In this document: piece after piece, positions 18,789-29,176 of the stretch
Numbering within the stretch: position 1 is the stretch's first letter
Layout: every line of letters starts with the position of its first letter
DNA from: Phreatobacter aquaticus
GTDB lineage: Bacteria > Pseudomonadota > Alphaproteobacteria > Rhizobiales > Phreatobacteraceae
Assembly: GCF_005160265.1 (NCBI RefSeq)
Contig: NZ_CP039865.1
Coordinates: 3,620,828 to 3,684,827, forward strand
Length of the DNA stretch: 64,000 nucleotides
Direction of reading: 5' to 3'
Position numbers and translations under genes: made by a program
Notes under the pieces: model-generated
Told to the model about the DNA's origin: nothing
Seen by the model: the letters and a program-made list of their open reading frames with translations, nothing else
Databases searched by the model: none

Positions 18789-20903
18789 CTAGCCTGCCTT
18801 GACGAGGCGGATCGCCTCATGCCGTCCGAAGAGATAGAGAAGATCGCGCAGGGCCTCGCCGCGTGGGCCTTCCAGCTTCGGATCGGTCTCGACGATCAGC
18901 TTGGCGTCATTGCGGGCGATTTCGATCAGCGGCGCGTGGTGCTCGAGCCGCGCCACGCGGAAGCCGGGCAGGCCCGATTGCTTGGTGCCGAGCAGGTCGC
19001 CTTCGCCGCGCAATTTCAGGTCTTCCTCCGCGATGCGGAATCCGTCCTCGGTTTCCCGCATGATGTCCAGCCGCTTCGCCGATGTCTCGCCGAGCGGGCC
19101 CTTGTAGATCAGGATGCAGGTCGAGGCGGTCTCGCCGCGGCCGATCCGCCCGCGCAGCTGGTGGAGCTGGGCAAGGCCGAAGCGTTCGGCATGGTCGATC
19201 ACCATGATGGAGGCCGCCGGCACGTCGACACCGACCTCGATCACCGTGGTGGCGACCAGAAGGCGGGCATCGCCCGACTGGAAGCGGGCCATCGCGGCAT
19301 CCTTGTCGGGGCCCTTCATCTGCCCGTGAACCAGGGCCACGGCCTCGGCGAAGCGCTGGCGGAACATCTGGTAGCGCTCTTCCGCCGCGGCGAGATCGCC
19401 GGCCGCGCTGTCGGGATCCTCGGATTCGGCGACCAGCGGGCAGACCCAATAGACCTGCCGACCGGCCTCCAGCGCCCGGCCCACGCCATCGATGATGTCG
19501 GGGAGCTTCTCCAGCGAGATGACGCGGGTATCGACCGGCTTGCGGCCTGCCGGCTTCTCGGTCAGCTGCGACGACTCCATGTCACCGAAATAGGTCAGCA
19601 CCAGGGTGCGCGGAATGGGAGTCGCCGTCATCACCAAAAGGTCCACCGCCTCGCCCTTGGCGGCGAGCGCCAGGCGCTGATGGACGCCGAACCGGTGCTG
19701 CTCGTCGATCACCGCCAGGCCCAGGTCGTGGAACCGAACGCTCTCCTGGAACAGCGCGTGCGTCCCGACCACGATCGGGATCGTGCCGGAGGCCAACCCC
19801 GCCAGGATCGCCTCGCGTTCGCGGCCCTTCTCACGCCCTGTGAGAATGGCGACCTCAAGCCCGACCGAGCCGGCAAGCGCCTTGAGCGTCTTCGCATGCT
19901 GGCGGGCCAGCAATTCTGTCGGCGCCATCAGGGCCGATTGCCGGCCGGTCTCGGCGGCCGCCGCCATGGCCATCAGCGCGACCACGGTCTTGCCGGAGCC
20001 GACATCGCCCTGCAGCAGCCGGAGCATCCGCGTTTCGGCTCCCATGTCCGCGGCGATTTCGGCGACCGCCTTCTGCTGCGATCCCGTCAGCGCGAAGGGC
20101 AGGGCGGCCGCGAGCCTTGCGCGAAGCGCCCCGTCGCCGACATTGCGCCGGCCGGCCGGGCGCCGGAGATTGGCGCGCACAAGCGCCAGCGCCAGCTGGT
20201 TCGCCACCAGTTCGTCATAGGCAAGCCTCGACCAGGCCGGCCCCTCGGGCGCGAAATCGCGGATATCGGCCGGCGCATGCAGGGTCCGGAGTGCGGTCGC
20301 AAAATCCGGCCAGGCCTTCTGGCTGACGAGATGCGCATCCAGCCATTCCGGAAGTTTCGGCAGCCGGGTGAGCGCTGCTTCCTCCGCTCGCCGGATCAGG
20401 CCGGCGCCGAGACCCTCGGTCATCGGATAGACCGGCTCGATCAGCGGCATGGTGGCGAATTGCTCCGCCGTCATGACGCGATCGGGGTGGACCATCTGGC
20501 GAATGCCGTCGAACAGCTCGATCGTGCCTGAGACGATCCGCGTCTCGCCGACCGGGCACATCTGTTCCATGCGCGCCTTGTGGGCATAGAACCAGACGAG
20601 CGTCAGGTCGCCGGTCTCATCCGAGGTCAGGATCCGGTAGGGCGCGCGGCTCTTCGAGGCTGGCGGCGCGCGATGCTTCTCGATCAGCACCTCGACAGTG
20701 ACAATCGTGCCTGGCACCGCCTCGGCCAGCGTCGGCCGGGCCCTGCGGTCGATGATGCCCGACGGCAGATGCAGCAACAGATCGACCACCCGCGGCGCCG
20801 CTTCCGTGCCGAGCAGCCGTTGGTACAGGGCCTCCAACTTGGCGCCGACGCCTTTGAGCGTGACGAGGGGGGCAAAGAGTGGATCGAGTCGCGCTGGACG
20901 CAT
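18789..20903 (-). CDS. recG: ATP-dependent DNA helicase RecG
   Basis: 704 residues, full length. It has an N-terminal wedge/OB domain (about 1-160; LLHLPSGIIDRR is the family start), then superfamily-2 helicase motifs: Walker A GDVGSGKTVVA, DEQH box IDEQHRFG, MTATPIPRTL, and the C-terminal helicase part with QLRGRIGRG. RecG rewinds and reverses stalled replication forks and branch-migrates junctions. It is transcribed away from sdhE-mfd, another DNA-repair gene pair, with a shared 127-bp intergenic region. Confidence 0.97.
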   Translation of the reverse strand: MRPARLDPLFAPLVTLKGVGAKLEALYQRLLGTEAAPRVVDLLLHLPSGIIDRRARPTLAEAVPGTIVTVEVLIEKHRAPPASKSRAPYRILTSDETGDLTLVWFYAHKARMEQMCPVGETRIVSGTIELFDGIRQMVHPDRVMTAEQFATMPLIEPVYPMTEGLGAGLIRRAEEAALTRLPKLPEWLDAHLVSQKAWPDFATALRTLHAPADIRDFAPEGPAWSRLAYDELVANQLALALVRANLRRPAGRRNVGDGALRARLAAALPFALTGSQQKAVAEIAADMGAETRMLRLLQGDVGSGKTVVALMAMAAAAETGRQSALMAPTELLARQHAKTLKALAGSVGLEVAILTGREKGREREAILAGLASGTIPIVVGTHALFQESVRFHDLGLAVIDEQHRFGVHQRLALAAKGEAVDLLVMTATPIPRTLVLTYFGDMESSQLTEKPAGRKPVDTRVISLEKLPDIIDGVGRALEAGRQVYWVCPLVAESEDPDSAAGDLAAAEERYQMFRQRFAEAVALVHGQMKGPDKDAAMARFQSGDARLLVATTVIEVGVDVPAASIMVIDHAERFGLAQLHQLRGRIGRGETASTCILIYKGPLGETSAKRLDIMRETEDGFRIAEEDLKLRGEGDLLGTKQSGLPGFRVARLEHHAPLIEIARNDAKLIVETDPKLEGPRGEALRDLLYLFGRHEAIRLVKAG

Positions 20904-21030
20904 GGCGGGAATGTATCGACAACTTGTCCCACTGACAGGGGCTTTGGCGTTTGCTAGTCAGTCGGCGTGAACCGGGCGGCGCCGACAAGGGCGTCCCCGG
21001 CTTTTGCCGTTTTCATCCGCGAGGCCCGCC

Positions 21031-21330
21031 ATGACCGGAACCACCCGTTCTTCCGCCGATCTCGATCCGCGCCGCCGCAAGATCCTGTTCCGCTCCTGGC
21101 ATCGCGGCACTCGCGAGATGGACCTGATCATGGGCCGCTATGCCGATGTCCATATCGGTGAGTTCTCCGAGGCCGAGCTCGACGATTTCGAGCGGCTGAT
21201 CGAGGTGCCGGACCGTGACCTGTTCGCCTGGGTCACCGACAAGGCTGACACCCCGGCCAATTACGACACCGCCGTGTTCCGCTCGCTGAAGACCTTCCAC
21301 ACCGAGGGACGCGGAGCCTGGGTCGGCTGA
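21031..21330 (+). CDS. sdhE: Succinate dehydrogenase FAD assembly factor SdhE
   Basis: 99 residues, the DUF339/SdhE family. It promotes covalent attachment of FAD to the succinate dehydrogenase flavoprotein. The conserved RGxxE segment appears as SWHRGTREMDLIMGRYA, followed by ERLIEVPDRDLFAWV. The ATG at 21031 is chosen because the conserved part starts soon after; it has a GAGG-like site. Its TGA overlaps the ATG of mfd by one base, so the two genes are translationally coupled although their functions differ. Confidence 0.95.
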   Translation: MTGTTRSSADLDPRRRKILFRSWHRGTREMDLIMGRYADVHIGEFSEAELDDFERLIEVPDRDLFAWVTDKADTPANYDTAVFRSLKTFHTEGRGAWVG

Positions 21331-24300
21331 TGGCCAAACGTTCGCCTGCCGATGTCGTCGCCTCGCGCGGCCGCCTGACCCTTGGCGGCGTGCCGCAGGG
21401 CTTCGATGCGCTCGTCATCGCCGATCTCGCCCGCCAGCTCCACGCCAAGGGCAACCAGGCTTCGCCCGAACTGGTGGTGGTCTGCCGCGACGGCCCGCGC
21501 ATGCAGGCGCTGGAGGCAGCCCTCGGCTTCTTCGCGCCCTCGATCGAGATCCTGACGTTCCCGGCCTGGGACTGCCAGCCCTATGACCGCGCCTCGCCGA
21601 ACGGCGCGCTGATGGCCAGGCGCATGCTGACCTTGTCGAGGCTTGCCCGCGTCACCGGACGCGCCACGCCGGCGATCGTGCTGACCACCATCAATGCCGC
21701 GCTCCAGCGCGTGCCGGCCCGCGCCTTTGTCGGCGCGCAATCGCTGTCGGCTGCCCCCGGCAATGTGCTCTCCATGGCGCAGCTCGGGTCCTGGCTCGAG
21801 GTCAACGGCTATCTCCGCACCTCCACCGTCCGCGATGTCGGCGAATATGCGGTGCGCGGCGGCATTCTAGACCTGCATCCGCCGGGCCTGGAGCTGCCGA
21901 TCCGGCTCGATTTCTTCGGCGACACGCTGGGATCGATCCGCACCTTCGATCCCGAGAGCCAGCGCACCTCCGGGAGCCTGCGTCGGCTCGACCTCGTGCC
22001 GACCTCGGAAGTGCAGATCACCACCGAGACCATGGTGAAGTTCCGCCTGGCCTATGTCCGTGCCTTCGGTGGCTCGACCAAGGGCGATCAGCTCTATGAG
22101 GCCGTCTCGGAGGGCCGCCGCCATCCGGGCGTCGAGCACTGGCTGCCGCTGTTCACCGACCGGCTCGATACGATCTTCGACTATCTGCCGGGCTCCGGCG
22201 TGGTGCTGGAAAACCAGGTGGAGGAGGCCGCCAAGGAGCGGCTCACCACCGTTGCCGACCATTACGATGCGCGAAAGTCGGCGCTCGACCACGATCCCGC
22301 CCACACCTCCTACAAGCCGCTGCCGCCGGACCTGCTCTATCTGACGGAGAAGGAATGGGACGCCGTCCGCGGCGCGGAATCCGTCGTCAAGCTGTCGCCC
22401 TTCGCGCTGGCAGGCGCGTCTTCAGGCCAGATGATCGATCTGGAGGGCCGGCGCGGGCGCTCGTTTGCCGCCGAACGCGCCGACGAGAACGCCAATGTCT
22501 TCGACGCCGTGGTCGCCCATGTCGCCGAGCTCCGGAAGGAGAAGAAGCGGGTTATCCTCGCCGCGTGGTCCGACGGGTCGCGCGAGCGCCTGTCGCAGAT
22601 CCTGGCCGACCACGACCTGAAGAACCTGAAGACCGTCGAGAGCTGGACGGTTGCCCAGGCTTTGCGCGGCGACGAGATCGCGCTCGCCGTCCTCGGCATC
22701 GAGGAGGGTTTCGAGACGCCCGACATCGCCATCATCGGCGAGCAGGACATTCTCGGCGACCGCCTCGTCAGGACCCAGAAGAAGCGCAAGCGCGCGCAGG
22801 ATTTCATCCTCGAGGCGACCAGCCTCTCGGCCGGCGACCTCGTCGTCCATGTCGATCACGGCATCGGCCGGTTCATCGGGCTGAAGACGGTGACCGCCGT
22901 CGGCGCGCCGCATGATTGCGTCGAGATCCACTATGCCGGCGGCGACAAGCTGTTCCTGCCGGTGGAGAATATTGAGCTCCTGTCGCGCTATGGCTCGGAG
23001 GATACCGAGGCCCAGCTCGACCGGCTCGGCGGCGGCTCCTGGCAGGCGCGCAAGGCGCGGATGAAGAAGCGCATCCTCGAGATGGCGGCCGGTCTCATCA
23101 AGATCGCCGCGGCTCGGGCGCTGCGCGAAGCACCGAAGCTCGTCGCGCCCGACGGCGCCTATGACGAATTCGCGGCGCGCTTCCCCTATGACGAGACCGA
23201 GGACCAGCTCTTCGCCATCGAGGCGGTGCTGGAGGATCTGGGCGCCGGCAAGCCGATGGACCGCCTGGTCTGCGGCGATGTCGGCTTCGGCAAGACCGAA
23301 GTGGCGCTGCGCGCGGCCTTCGCTGCGGTCATGAGCGGCAAGCAGGTGGCGGTCGTGGTTCCCACCACGCTGCTTGCCCGCCAGCACTTCAAGACCTTCA
23401 CCGAGCGCTTCAAGGGCTTGCCGATCAATGTGGCGCAGGCGTCCCGCATGGTCGGCTCGGCCGATCTCGCGGCCGCCAAGAAGGGCCTCACCGAGGGCAC
23501 GGTCGACATCGTCGTCGGCACCCATGCGCTGCTCGGCAAGGCGATCGAGTTCAAGGATCTCGGCCTCGTCATCGTCGACGAGGAGCAGCATTTCGGCGTC
23601 GGCCACAAGGAGCGCCTCAAGCAGCTGCGCGCCGAGGTCCATGTCCTGACGCTGACCGCAACCCCGATCCCGCGGACCCTGCAGCTCGCCATGACCGGCG
23701 TGCGCGATCTCTCGATCATCGCGACGCCGCCGGTCGACCGGCTGGCTGTGCGCTCCTTCGTGACGCCCTTCGACCCGCTGATCATCCGGGAGGCGCTGCT
23801 GCGCGAACGCTATCGCGGCGGCCAGGCGTTCTTCGTCTGCCCGCGCATCGAGGATCTCGGCGAGGTCGAGGCCTTCCTGCGCGACCATGTGCCGGAGGCG
23901 AAGTTCATCGTCGCCCATGGCCAGATGACGCCGACGGAACTCGAGGACCGCATTGGTGCCTTCTATGACGGCAAGGTCGACATCCTCGTCTCCACGACGA
24001 TCGTCGAGTCCGGGTTGGACATCCCCTCGGCCAACACGCTGATCGTCTGGCGCGCCGACATGTTCGGGCTTGCCCAGCTCTACCAGCTGCGCGGCCGCGT
24101 CGGCCGCTCCAAGACCCGCGCCTATGCCCTGTTCACGCTGCCGGAGAACAAGCCGGTGACGCCGCAGGCCGAACGCCGCCTGAAGGTTCTGCAATCGCTC
24201 GACACGCTGGGTGCAGGCTTCCAGCTCGCCTCCCACGATCTCGACATCCGCGGCGCCGGCAACCTGCTCGGCGACGAGCAGTCGGGCCATATCAAGGAGG

Positions 24301-24848
24301 TCGGCTACGAGCTCTACCAGCAGATGCTTGAAGAGGCGGTCGCCCTGATGAAGCAGGGCTTCGTTGAGGACACGGTGGCCGACAAGTGGTCGCCGCAGAT
24401 CACGGTCGGCACGCCGATCCTGATCCCGGAGACCTATGTCGAGGACCTGACGCTCCGGCTGCAACTCTATCGCCGCCTCGGCGATCTTGAGACCGACGAG
24501 GAGATCGATTCCTTCGCCGCCGAGATGATCGACCGGTTCGGCCCGCTGCCGCCGGAAGTCGAGCATCTGGTCAAGGTCGCGGTCATCAAGGCCTATTGCC
24601 GCAGAGCCAATGTCGACAAGGTCGATTCCGGTCCGCGCGGCATCGTCATGTCGTTCCGCGACGGCAAGTTCGCCAATCCGGCCGGCCTCGTCCGCTATAT
24701 CGGCGAGCAGGGGTCGCTCGCGAAGGTGCGCCCCGACCAGAAGATCGTCTTCATCCGCGACTGGTCGCGCGCCGAGGACCGGCTGAAGGGCACAACCGTG
24801 ATCCTGCGCAATCTCGTCAAGATCGCCGAGACGAAGAAGGCGGCGTGA
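21330..24848 (+). CDS. mfd: Transcription-repair coupling factor Mfd
   Basis: 1172 residues, the usual size. Order: N-terminal UvrB-like domains (PAWDCQPYDRASPN), the RNA-polymerase-interacting CarD-like domain (about 495-570, GDLVVHVDHGIGRFIGL), a RecG-like helicase core with GDVGFGKTEVALRAAF, DEEQHFGVGHKE and LTATPIPRTL, and the C-terminal TRCF domain. It removes RNA polymerase stalled at DNA damage and recruits UvrA. Confidence 0.97.
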   Translation: MAKRSPADVVASRGRLTLGGVPQGFDALVIADLARQLHAKGNQASPELVVVCRDGPRMQALEAALGFFAPSIEILTFPAWDCQPYDRASPNGALMARRMLTLSRLARVTGRATPAIVLTTINAALQRVPARAFVGAQSLSAAPGNVLSMAQLGSWLEVNGYLRTSTVRDVGEYAVRGGILDLHPPGLELPIRLDFFGDTLGSIRTFDPESQRTSGSLRRLDLVPTSEVQITTETMVKFRLAYVRAFGGSTKGDQLYEAVSEGRRHPGVEHWLPLFTDRLDTIFDYLPGSGVVLENQVEEAAKERLTTVADHYDARKSALDHDPAHTSYKPLPPDLLYLTEKEWDAVRGAESVVKLSPFALAGASSGQMIDLEGRRGRSFAAERADENANVFDAVVAHVAELRKEKKRVILAAWSDGSRERLSQILADHDLKNLKTVESWTVAQALRGDEIALAVLGIEEGFETPDIAIIGEQDILGDRLVRTQKKRKRAQDFILEATSLSAGDLVVHVDHGIGRFIGLKTVTAVGAPHDCVEIHYAGGDKLFLPVENIELLSRYGSEDTEAQLDRLGGGSWQARKARMKKRILEMAAGLIKIAAARALREAPKLVAPDGAYDEFAARFPYDETEDQLFAIEAVLEDLGAGKPMDRLVCGDVGFGKTEVALRAAFAAVMSGKQVAVVVPTTLLARQHFKTFTERFKGLPINVAQASRMVGSADLAAAKKGLTEGTVDIVVGTHALLGKAIEFKDLGLVIVDEEQHFGVGHKERLKQLRAEVHVLTLTATPIPRTLQLAMTGVRDLSIIATPPVDRLAVRSFVTPFDPLIIREALLRERYRGGQAFFVCPRIEDLGEVEAFLRDHVPEAKFIVAHGQMTPTELEDRIGAFYDGKVDILVSTTIVESGLDIPSANTLIVWRADMFGLAQLYQLRGRVGRSKTRAYALFTLPENKPVTPQAERRLKVLQSLDTLGAGFQLASHDLDIRGAGNLLGDEQSGHIKEVGYELYQQMLEEAVALMKQGFVEDTVADKWSPQITVGTPILIPETYVEDLTLRLQLYRRLGDLETDEEIDSFAAEMIDRFGPLPPEVEHLVKVAVIKAYCRRANVDKVDSGPRGIVMSFRDGKFANPAGLVRYIGEQGSLAKVRPDQKIVFIRDWSRAEDRLKGTTVILRNLVKIAETKKAA

Positions 24849-24985
24849 CGGGGAGGGCGGTGCGCGAAATCGTTCGCCCGTCCGGTGATAGACTTGCCGC
24901 CGGGTTCGCATGTCCCGGCGAGGACCGGGATGTCTTGTCAGGTCAAGAGAGACGCGCTTTGATGATGCGGGGCCTTGGAGAGGCA

Positions 24986-25204
24986 ATGATTACACTTCGA
25001 AATGCAGGATTTGGTGCCGCCGCGCTCGCCCTGATCGCCATGGCGGCCTTCGGGCAGACGTCGGCTCACGCGCAAAACCCGCCGCCGATCACCCGGCCGC
25101 CGACCATCCATCCGCCGATCACCCGGCCGCCGACCATCCAGCCGCCGAGAACCCAGCCGCCGAGAACCCAACCGCCGACCATCCAGCCTCGCAGGCAACC
25201 GTAG
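24986..25204 (+). CDS. Small exported proline-rich pentapeptide-repeat protein
   Basis: 72 residues from the ATG at 24986, which has a GGAGAGG site; two ATGs just upstream (24962, 24965) are alternatives. A signal peptide covers about 1-30 (ALALIAMAAFGQTSAHAQ). Almost the whole mature chain is seven pentapeptides of the form P-x-x-x-P (PITRP, PTIHP, PITRP, PTIQP, PRTQP, PRTQP, PTIQP). Such chains adopt extended polyproline helices and suit a cell-wall-spanning or adhesive spacer. No partner gene is evident. Function unknown. Confidence 0.6.
   Translation: MITLRNAGFGAAALALIAMAAFGQTSAHAQNPPPITRPPTIHPPITRPPTIQPPRTQPPRTQPPTIQPRRQP
25084..25188 (+). repeat. Tandem repeats inside the proline-rich gene
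   Basis: Two near-perfect 30-bp units (CCGATCACCCGGCCG plus CCGACCATCCA) are followed by two 15-bp units (CCGAGAACCCAGCCG) and a final partial copy. The unit length is a multiple of three, so copy number can change without breaking the reading frame. Confidence 0.8.
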
Positions 25205-25284
25205 AGCCTGCCCTGCCGCGCAACCGGTCGTGCCCGCCGGGCGAACGGGGCCCTGCCAAGCCCTGACAGCACACCCCATCCGTC

Positions 25285-25307
25285 ATGCCTGGGCTTGTCC
25301 CGGGCAT
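25285..25307. repeat. Short interspersed palindrome
   Basis: ATGCCTGGG and CCCGGGCAT form 9-bp arms around CTTGT with one mismatch. Elements of this form (CGTCATGCC...GGGCTTGTCCCGGGCAT) are scattered through intergenic DNA of many Rhizobiales genomes. It lies in the 254-bp gap between the proline-rich gene and the next gene, which otherwise holds nothing I recognise. Confidence 0.65.
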
Positions 25308-25458
25308 CCACGCCTTCATATAGCCACCAGACGAACCGGGGGCGCGCCCCCGCAACCCCGCCGGAGACCCGTTTCCGGACCTCTCCACGACAGCTCCGGC
25401 AAAATGTCGCGGGAACGGCGGGCTTTCGCAGGGGTTGGCAGGCGTCAGCAGGAAAGAG

Positions 25459-26058
25459 GTGTCGCTCGTGTTCCACGACGAATCGCGTTCAAGGCCGCCG
25501 GGCGTCGAGATCGAGGGCCATGCCATCGTCTCGGCCGACGGGAATATCTCTGAGGCCGATGGCACGATGCCGAAGGCTCTGATGAACGAGGCCGACTGGG
25601 CTCTGTTCCAGTCTGCCCTCGACCGGGCGGCCATCGTGGTGCTGGGCCGTCTCGGCCATCAGGCCCATCCCAATCCCGGCCGGCGCAGGCTGGTGCTGAC
25701 CGGTTCGGTGGTGGGGCTCGTGGCCGATCCGGCCGACCCTCTCGCCTGGTGCTGGAACCCGGCAACGCTCGCCTTCGAGGACGTGCTGGAACGCCTGGAG
25801 ATTGCTGCGGGCACCGTGGCGGTCACCGGCGGGACCCGGGTGTTCGATCACTTCCTCGGGATCGGTTACGATCGTTTCGCGCTCTCGACCGCGACAAAAG
25901 TCCTGATTCCGGACGGCCGTCCCTGCTTCACCTCCGACCGACCCGAACCGGTACTGGAGCGCCATGGCCTGGTCTCGGAAGGCGGTCGCCTGATCGACGC
26001 CGTTAACGATGTCACAGCCGCGCTGTGGACGCGGCGACACGCCGCCGGGACGGTTTGA
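25459..26058 (+). CDS. Dihydrofolate-reductase-fold protein, function unknown
   Basis: About 199 residues. The start is uncertain: GTG at 25459 lies right at an AGGAAAGAG site, and GTG at 25468 has better spacing. The pattern of IVSADGNISEADG near the N-terminus, VVLGRLGHQAHPNPGRRRLVLT, and VTGGTRVFDHFLGIGYDRFAL follows the DHFR/RibD-C reductase fold: substrate strand, then a conserved Gly/Arg loop, then a nucleotide-binding GGT strand. It is probably an NADPH-dependent reductase of unknown substrate. It stands alone upstream of clpS. Confidence 0.7.
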   Translation: MSLVFHDESRSRPPGVEIEGHAIVSADGNISEADGTMPKALMNEADWALFQSALDRAAIVVLGRLGHQAHPNPGRRRLVLTGSVVGLVADPADPLAWCWNPATLAFEDVLERLEIAAGTVAVTGGTRVFDHFLGIGYDRFALSTATKVLIPDGRPCFTSDRPEPVLERHGLVSEGGRLIDAVNDVTAALWTRRHAAGTV

Positions 26059-26192
26059 CCCGGACCCTAGCGAGCGGGCCGAGGGATGCCTATTATTGAT
26101 CCAACCCCGGCTGAGGGGGACGGCATGATTCTCGCATCCGCTATCCTTGAGCCCTTTCGGGCGTGCCGGGCACGCCGGCACGCAAGTGACAC

Positions 26193-26585
26193 ATGACGAC
26201 AGACGCAACGCCAGACAGAGACCGCAAGCCAGTGCGCCAGGATCCCCGGATGGCCGGCAAGCGGGACGAGCGCGACCAGGATCCGGGCGGGCCCGGCACC
26301 TCGGTCATCACCAAGACCAAGCCGCAGACAAAGCGGCCCAGCCTCTATCGCGTCCTGCTGCTCAACGACGACTACACGCCCATGGAGTTCGTGGTCCACG
26401 TGCTCCAGAAGTTCTTCAACAAGGACACCGACGCCGCCACCCGCATCATGCTGCACGTCCATCAGAACGGCGTCGGCGAATGCGGCACCTTCACCTACGA
26501 AGTCGCCGAGACCAAGGTGACCCAGGTCATGGATTTCGCCCGTAAGAACCAGCATCCGCTGCAATGCGTGATGGAAAAGAAGTGA
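26193..26585 (+). CDS. clpS: ATP-dependent Clp protease adaptor ClpS
   Basis: 130 residues with a charged, variable N-terminal tail of about 45 residues and the conserved ClpS core: [17 protein letters not shown] (the Asn/Asp pair that binds the N-degron amine), a helix with VLQKFF, and [20 protein letters not shown]. It delivers N-end-rule substrates to ClpAP. It lies 52 bp upstream of clpA, its partner, which confirms the assignment. Confidence 0.96.
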   Translation: MTTDATPDRDRKPVRQDPRMAGKRDERDQDPGGPGTSVITKTKPQTKRPSLYRVLLLNDDYTPMEFVVHVLQKFFNKDTDAATRIMLHVHQNGVGECGTFTYEVAETKVTQVMDFARKNQHPLQCVMEKK

Positions 26586-26637
26586 CGATCCCGCCGTTCC
26601 GCCTTCCATCGATGCACTGAACGCTCAAGAGGTTCCC

Positions 26638-29130
26638 TTGCCCTCATTCTCACGCAGCCTGGAACAATCGCTCCATCGGGCGCTGGCGCTCGCCAACGAA
26701 CGTCGCCACGAATATGCGACGCTCGAGCATCTGCTGCTGGCCCTGATCGAGGACCAGGACGCAGCCGCCGTCATGAAGGCCTGCTCGGTCGATCTCGACA
26801 AGCTGAAGCGCAGCCTGGTCGGCTATATCGATGCGGAGCTCGAAAACCTGATCACCGACGGCTCGGAGGATTCCAAGCCGACGGCCGGATTCCAGCGCGT
26901 CATCCAGCGCGCGGTCATCCACGTCCAGTCGTCCGGCCGCGAGGAAGTGACGGGCGCAAATGTCCTCGTTGCGATCTTCGCCGAGCGCGAGAGCCACGCC
27001 GCCTATTTCCTGCAGGAGCAGGACATGACCCGCTACGACGCGGTCAATTATATCTCCCACGGCATCGCCAAGCGGGCAGGTTTGTCCGAGCCGCGCGCGC
27101 CGAAGGGTGCCGACGAGCCCGAGGAGACCAAGGGCAGCGGCGAGAAGACCTCCGACGACAAGAAGAAGGGCGACGCTCTCGACACCTATTGCGTCAATCT
27201 GAACAAGAAGGCGCGCGAGGGCCGGATCGATCCGCTGATCGGCCGTGACAGCGAGATCAGCCGCACCATCCAGGTGCTGTGCCGCCGTCAGAAGAACAAT
27301 CCGCTGCTGGTCGGCGATCCCGGCGTCGGCAAGACCGCCATCGCCGAGGGCCTGGCCAAGCGCATCGTCGAGAACGACGTGCCGGACGTGCTGCGCGAGG
27401 CGACCGTCTTCTCGCTCGACATGGGCACGCTGCTCGCCGGCACCCGCTATCGCGGCGATTTCGAGGAGCGCCTGAAGCAGGTGATCAAGGAGGTGGAGGC
27501 CCACCCCAACGCGATCATGTTCATCGACGAAATCCACACGGTGATCGGTGCTGGCGCGACCTCGGGTGGCGCGATGGATGCGTCCAACCTTTTGAAGCCG
27601 GCGCTCGCCCAGGGCACGCTGCGCTGCATCGGCTCGCCCACCTACAAGGAATACCGCCAGTATTTCGAGAAGGACCGGGCCCTTGTCCGTCGCTTCCAGA
27701 AGATCGACGTCAACGAGCCGTCGGTGTCCGATGCGATCGAGATCCTGAAGGGCCTCAAGGTCGCCTTCGAGACCTATCACAAGTTGCGCTACACCAACGA
27801 GGCCATCAAGGCCGCAGTGGAACTGTCGGCACGCTACATCCATGACCGGAAATTGCCCGACAAGGCGATCGACGTGATCGACGAGAGCGGCGCGGCGCAG
27901 ATGCTGGTGCCCGAGGGCAAGCGCAAGAAGACGATCGGCATCAAGGAGATCGAGGCGGTCATCGCGACCATGGCTCGCATCCCGCCGAAGACCGTCTCCA
28001 AGGACGATGCCGAGGTTCTGCGCAATATCGAGACCACGCTGAAGCGTGTGGTCTATGGCCAGGACAAGGCGATCGAGGCGCTGTCGGCCTCGATCAAGCT
28101 TGCCCGCGCAGGCCTCCGCGAACCTGAAAAGCCGATCGGCAATTACCTGTTCTCGGGGCCGACCGGCGTCGGCAAGACCGAGGTCGCCAAGCAGCTTGCC
28201 GCTGTCCTTGGTGTCCAGCTGCTGCGCTTCGACATGTCGGAATATATGGAGCGCCACACAGTCTCGCGGCTGATCGGCGCGCCTCCCGGTTATGTCGGCT
28301 TCGACCAGGGCGGCCTGCTGACCGATGGCATCGACCAGAATCCCTATTGCGTCCTCCTCCTCGACGAGATCGAGAAGGCGCATCCGGATCTGTTCAACAT
28401 CCTTCTGCAGATCATGGATCACGGCAAGCTGACCGATCACAACGGCAAGCAGGTCGATTTCCGCAATGTCATCTTGATCATGACGACCAATGCGGGCGCC
28501 TCCGACCTTGCAAAGCCGGCGATCGGCTTCACCCGCACCAAGCGGACCGGCGACGATACGGATGCGATCAACCGGCTGTTCGCGCCGGAATTCCGCAACC
28601 GGCTCGATTCGGTCATCGCCTTCGGCCATCTCTCGTCCGAGGTGATCGGCAGCGTGGTCGAGAAGTTCGTCATGCAGCTCGAAGCGCAGCTGGCCGATCG
28701 CCAGGTGACGATTGAACTGTCGCCCGATGCGAAGGAATGGCTGGTCGAGCGCGGCTATGACGAGCAGATGGGCGCGCGGCCCATGTCGCGCGTCATCCAA
28801 GAGTATATCAAGAAGCCCTTGGCTGAGGATTTGTTGTTTGGCCGGCTAAAGAACGGCGGCCACACGCGGGTTGTCGTGGTCAAGGACGACGAGGGCTTCC
28901 CGATCCTCGGCTTCGAGTATCCCAAAGGTCCGGTGACCCCGAAGCAGGAGCCTGTGGTTCCCGACATCCTGAAGATCGCAAAGAATGCCGCGACCAAGAA
29001 GAAGGCGGCGGCGGCCCGTGCCAAGCGCAAGCCGAAGGGCGACGGCGGCGGTACGGGCGGGACCCCGGCCTCCGGTGGTCCCAAGCGGCCCTCCGGCTCG
29101 GTGCCGAAGGTGCCGCTGAAGGCCGACTGA
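26638..29130 (+). CDS. clpA: ATP-dependent Clp protease ATP-binding subunit ClpA
   Basis: 830 residues, read from a TTG start at 26638. The typical first residues of the family ([15 protein letters not shown]) follow at once and no ATG lies nearby. The N-domain (about 1-145) is followed by an acidic/Lys linker, AAA+ domain 1 (Walker [14 protein letters not shown]), and AAA+ domain 2 ([25 protein letters not shown]). The C-terminus has an extra Lys/Ala/Gly/Pro-rich tail of about 60 residues beyond the E. coli protein. It unfolds substrates and feeds them to ClpP, which is not encoded here. Confidence 0.96.
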   Translation: MPSFSRSLEQSLHRALALANERRHEYATLEHLLLALIEDQDAAAVMKACSVDLDKLKRSLVGYIDAELENLITDGSEDSKPTAGFQRVIQRAVIHVQSSGREEVTGANVLVAIFAERESHAAYFLQEQDMTRYDAVNYISHGIAKRAGLSEPRAPKGADEPEETKGSGEKTSDDKKKGDALDTYCVNLNKKAREGRIDPLIGRDSEISRTIQVLCRRQKNNPLLVGDPGVGKTAIAEGLAKRIVENDVPDVLREATVFSLDMGTLLAGTRYRGDFEERLKQVIKEVEAHPNAIMFIDEIHTVIGAGATSGGAMDASNLLKPALAQGTLRCIGSPTYKEYRQYFEKDRALVRRFQKIDVNEPSVSDAIEILKGLKVAFETYHKLRYTNEAIKAAVELSARYIHDRKLPDKAIDVIDESGAAQMLVPEGKRKKTIGIKEIEAVIATMARIPPKTVSKDDAEVLRNIETTLKRVVYGQDKAIEALSASIKLARAGLREPEKPIGNYLFSGPTGVGKTEVAKQLAAVLGVQLLRFDMSEYMERHTVSRLIGAPPGYVGFDQGGLLTDGIDQNPYCVLLLDEIEKAHPDLFNILLQIMDHGKLTDHNGKQVDFRNVILIMTTNAGASDLAKPAIGFTRTKRTGDDTDAINRLFAPEFRNRLDSVIAFGHLSSEVIGSVVEKFVMQLEAQLADRQVTIELSPDAKEWLVERGYDEQMGARPMSRVIQEYIKKPLAEDLLFGRLKNGGHTRVVVVKDDEGFPILGFEYPKGPVTPKQEPVVPDILKIAKNAATKKKAAAARAKRKPKGDGGGTGGTPASGGPKRPSGSVPKVPLKAD

Positions 29131-29150
29131 CCGCATCGCCTCTCGACCAG

Positions 29151-29176
29151 AACCCCGGCCTCGCGCCGGGGTTTTG
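29151..29176 (+). terminator. Rho-independent terminator after clpA
   Basis: AACCCCGGC and GCCGGGGTT form 9-bp perfect arms around a 5-nt loop, followed by TT. It begins 20 bp after the clpA stop and separates it from the azlC gene. Confidence 0.8.

Noticed and set aside
22422-24986. Long antisense open frame (854 codons) opposite mfd
   Set aside because: It is a shadow of the Mfd gene, with no ribosome site or domain.
25084-25188. Repeats that could be taken for a CRISPR array
   Set aside because: Units are directly tandem with no unique spacers, lie within a reading frame and encode a proline-rich chain. No cas genes are present.
26650-28800. Long antisense open frame (716 codons) opposite clpA
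   Set aside because: ClpA motifs are complete on the plus strand. The opposite frame has low-complexity composition and no recognisable domain.
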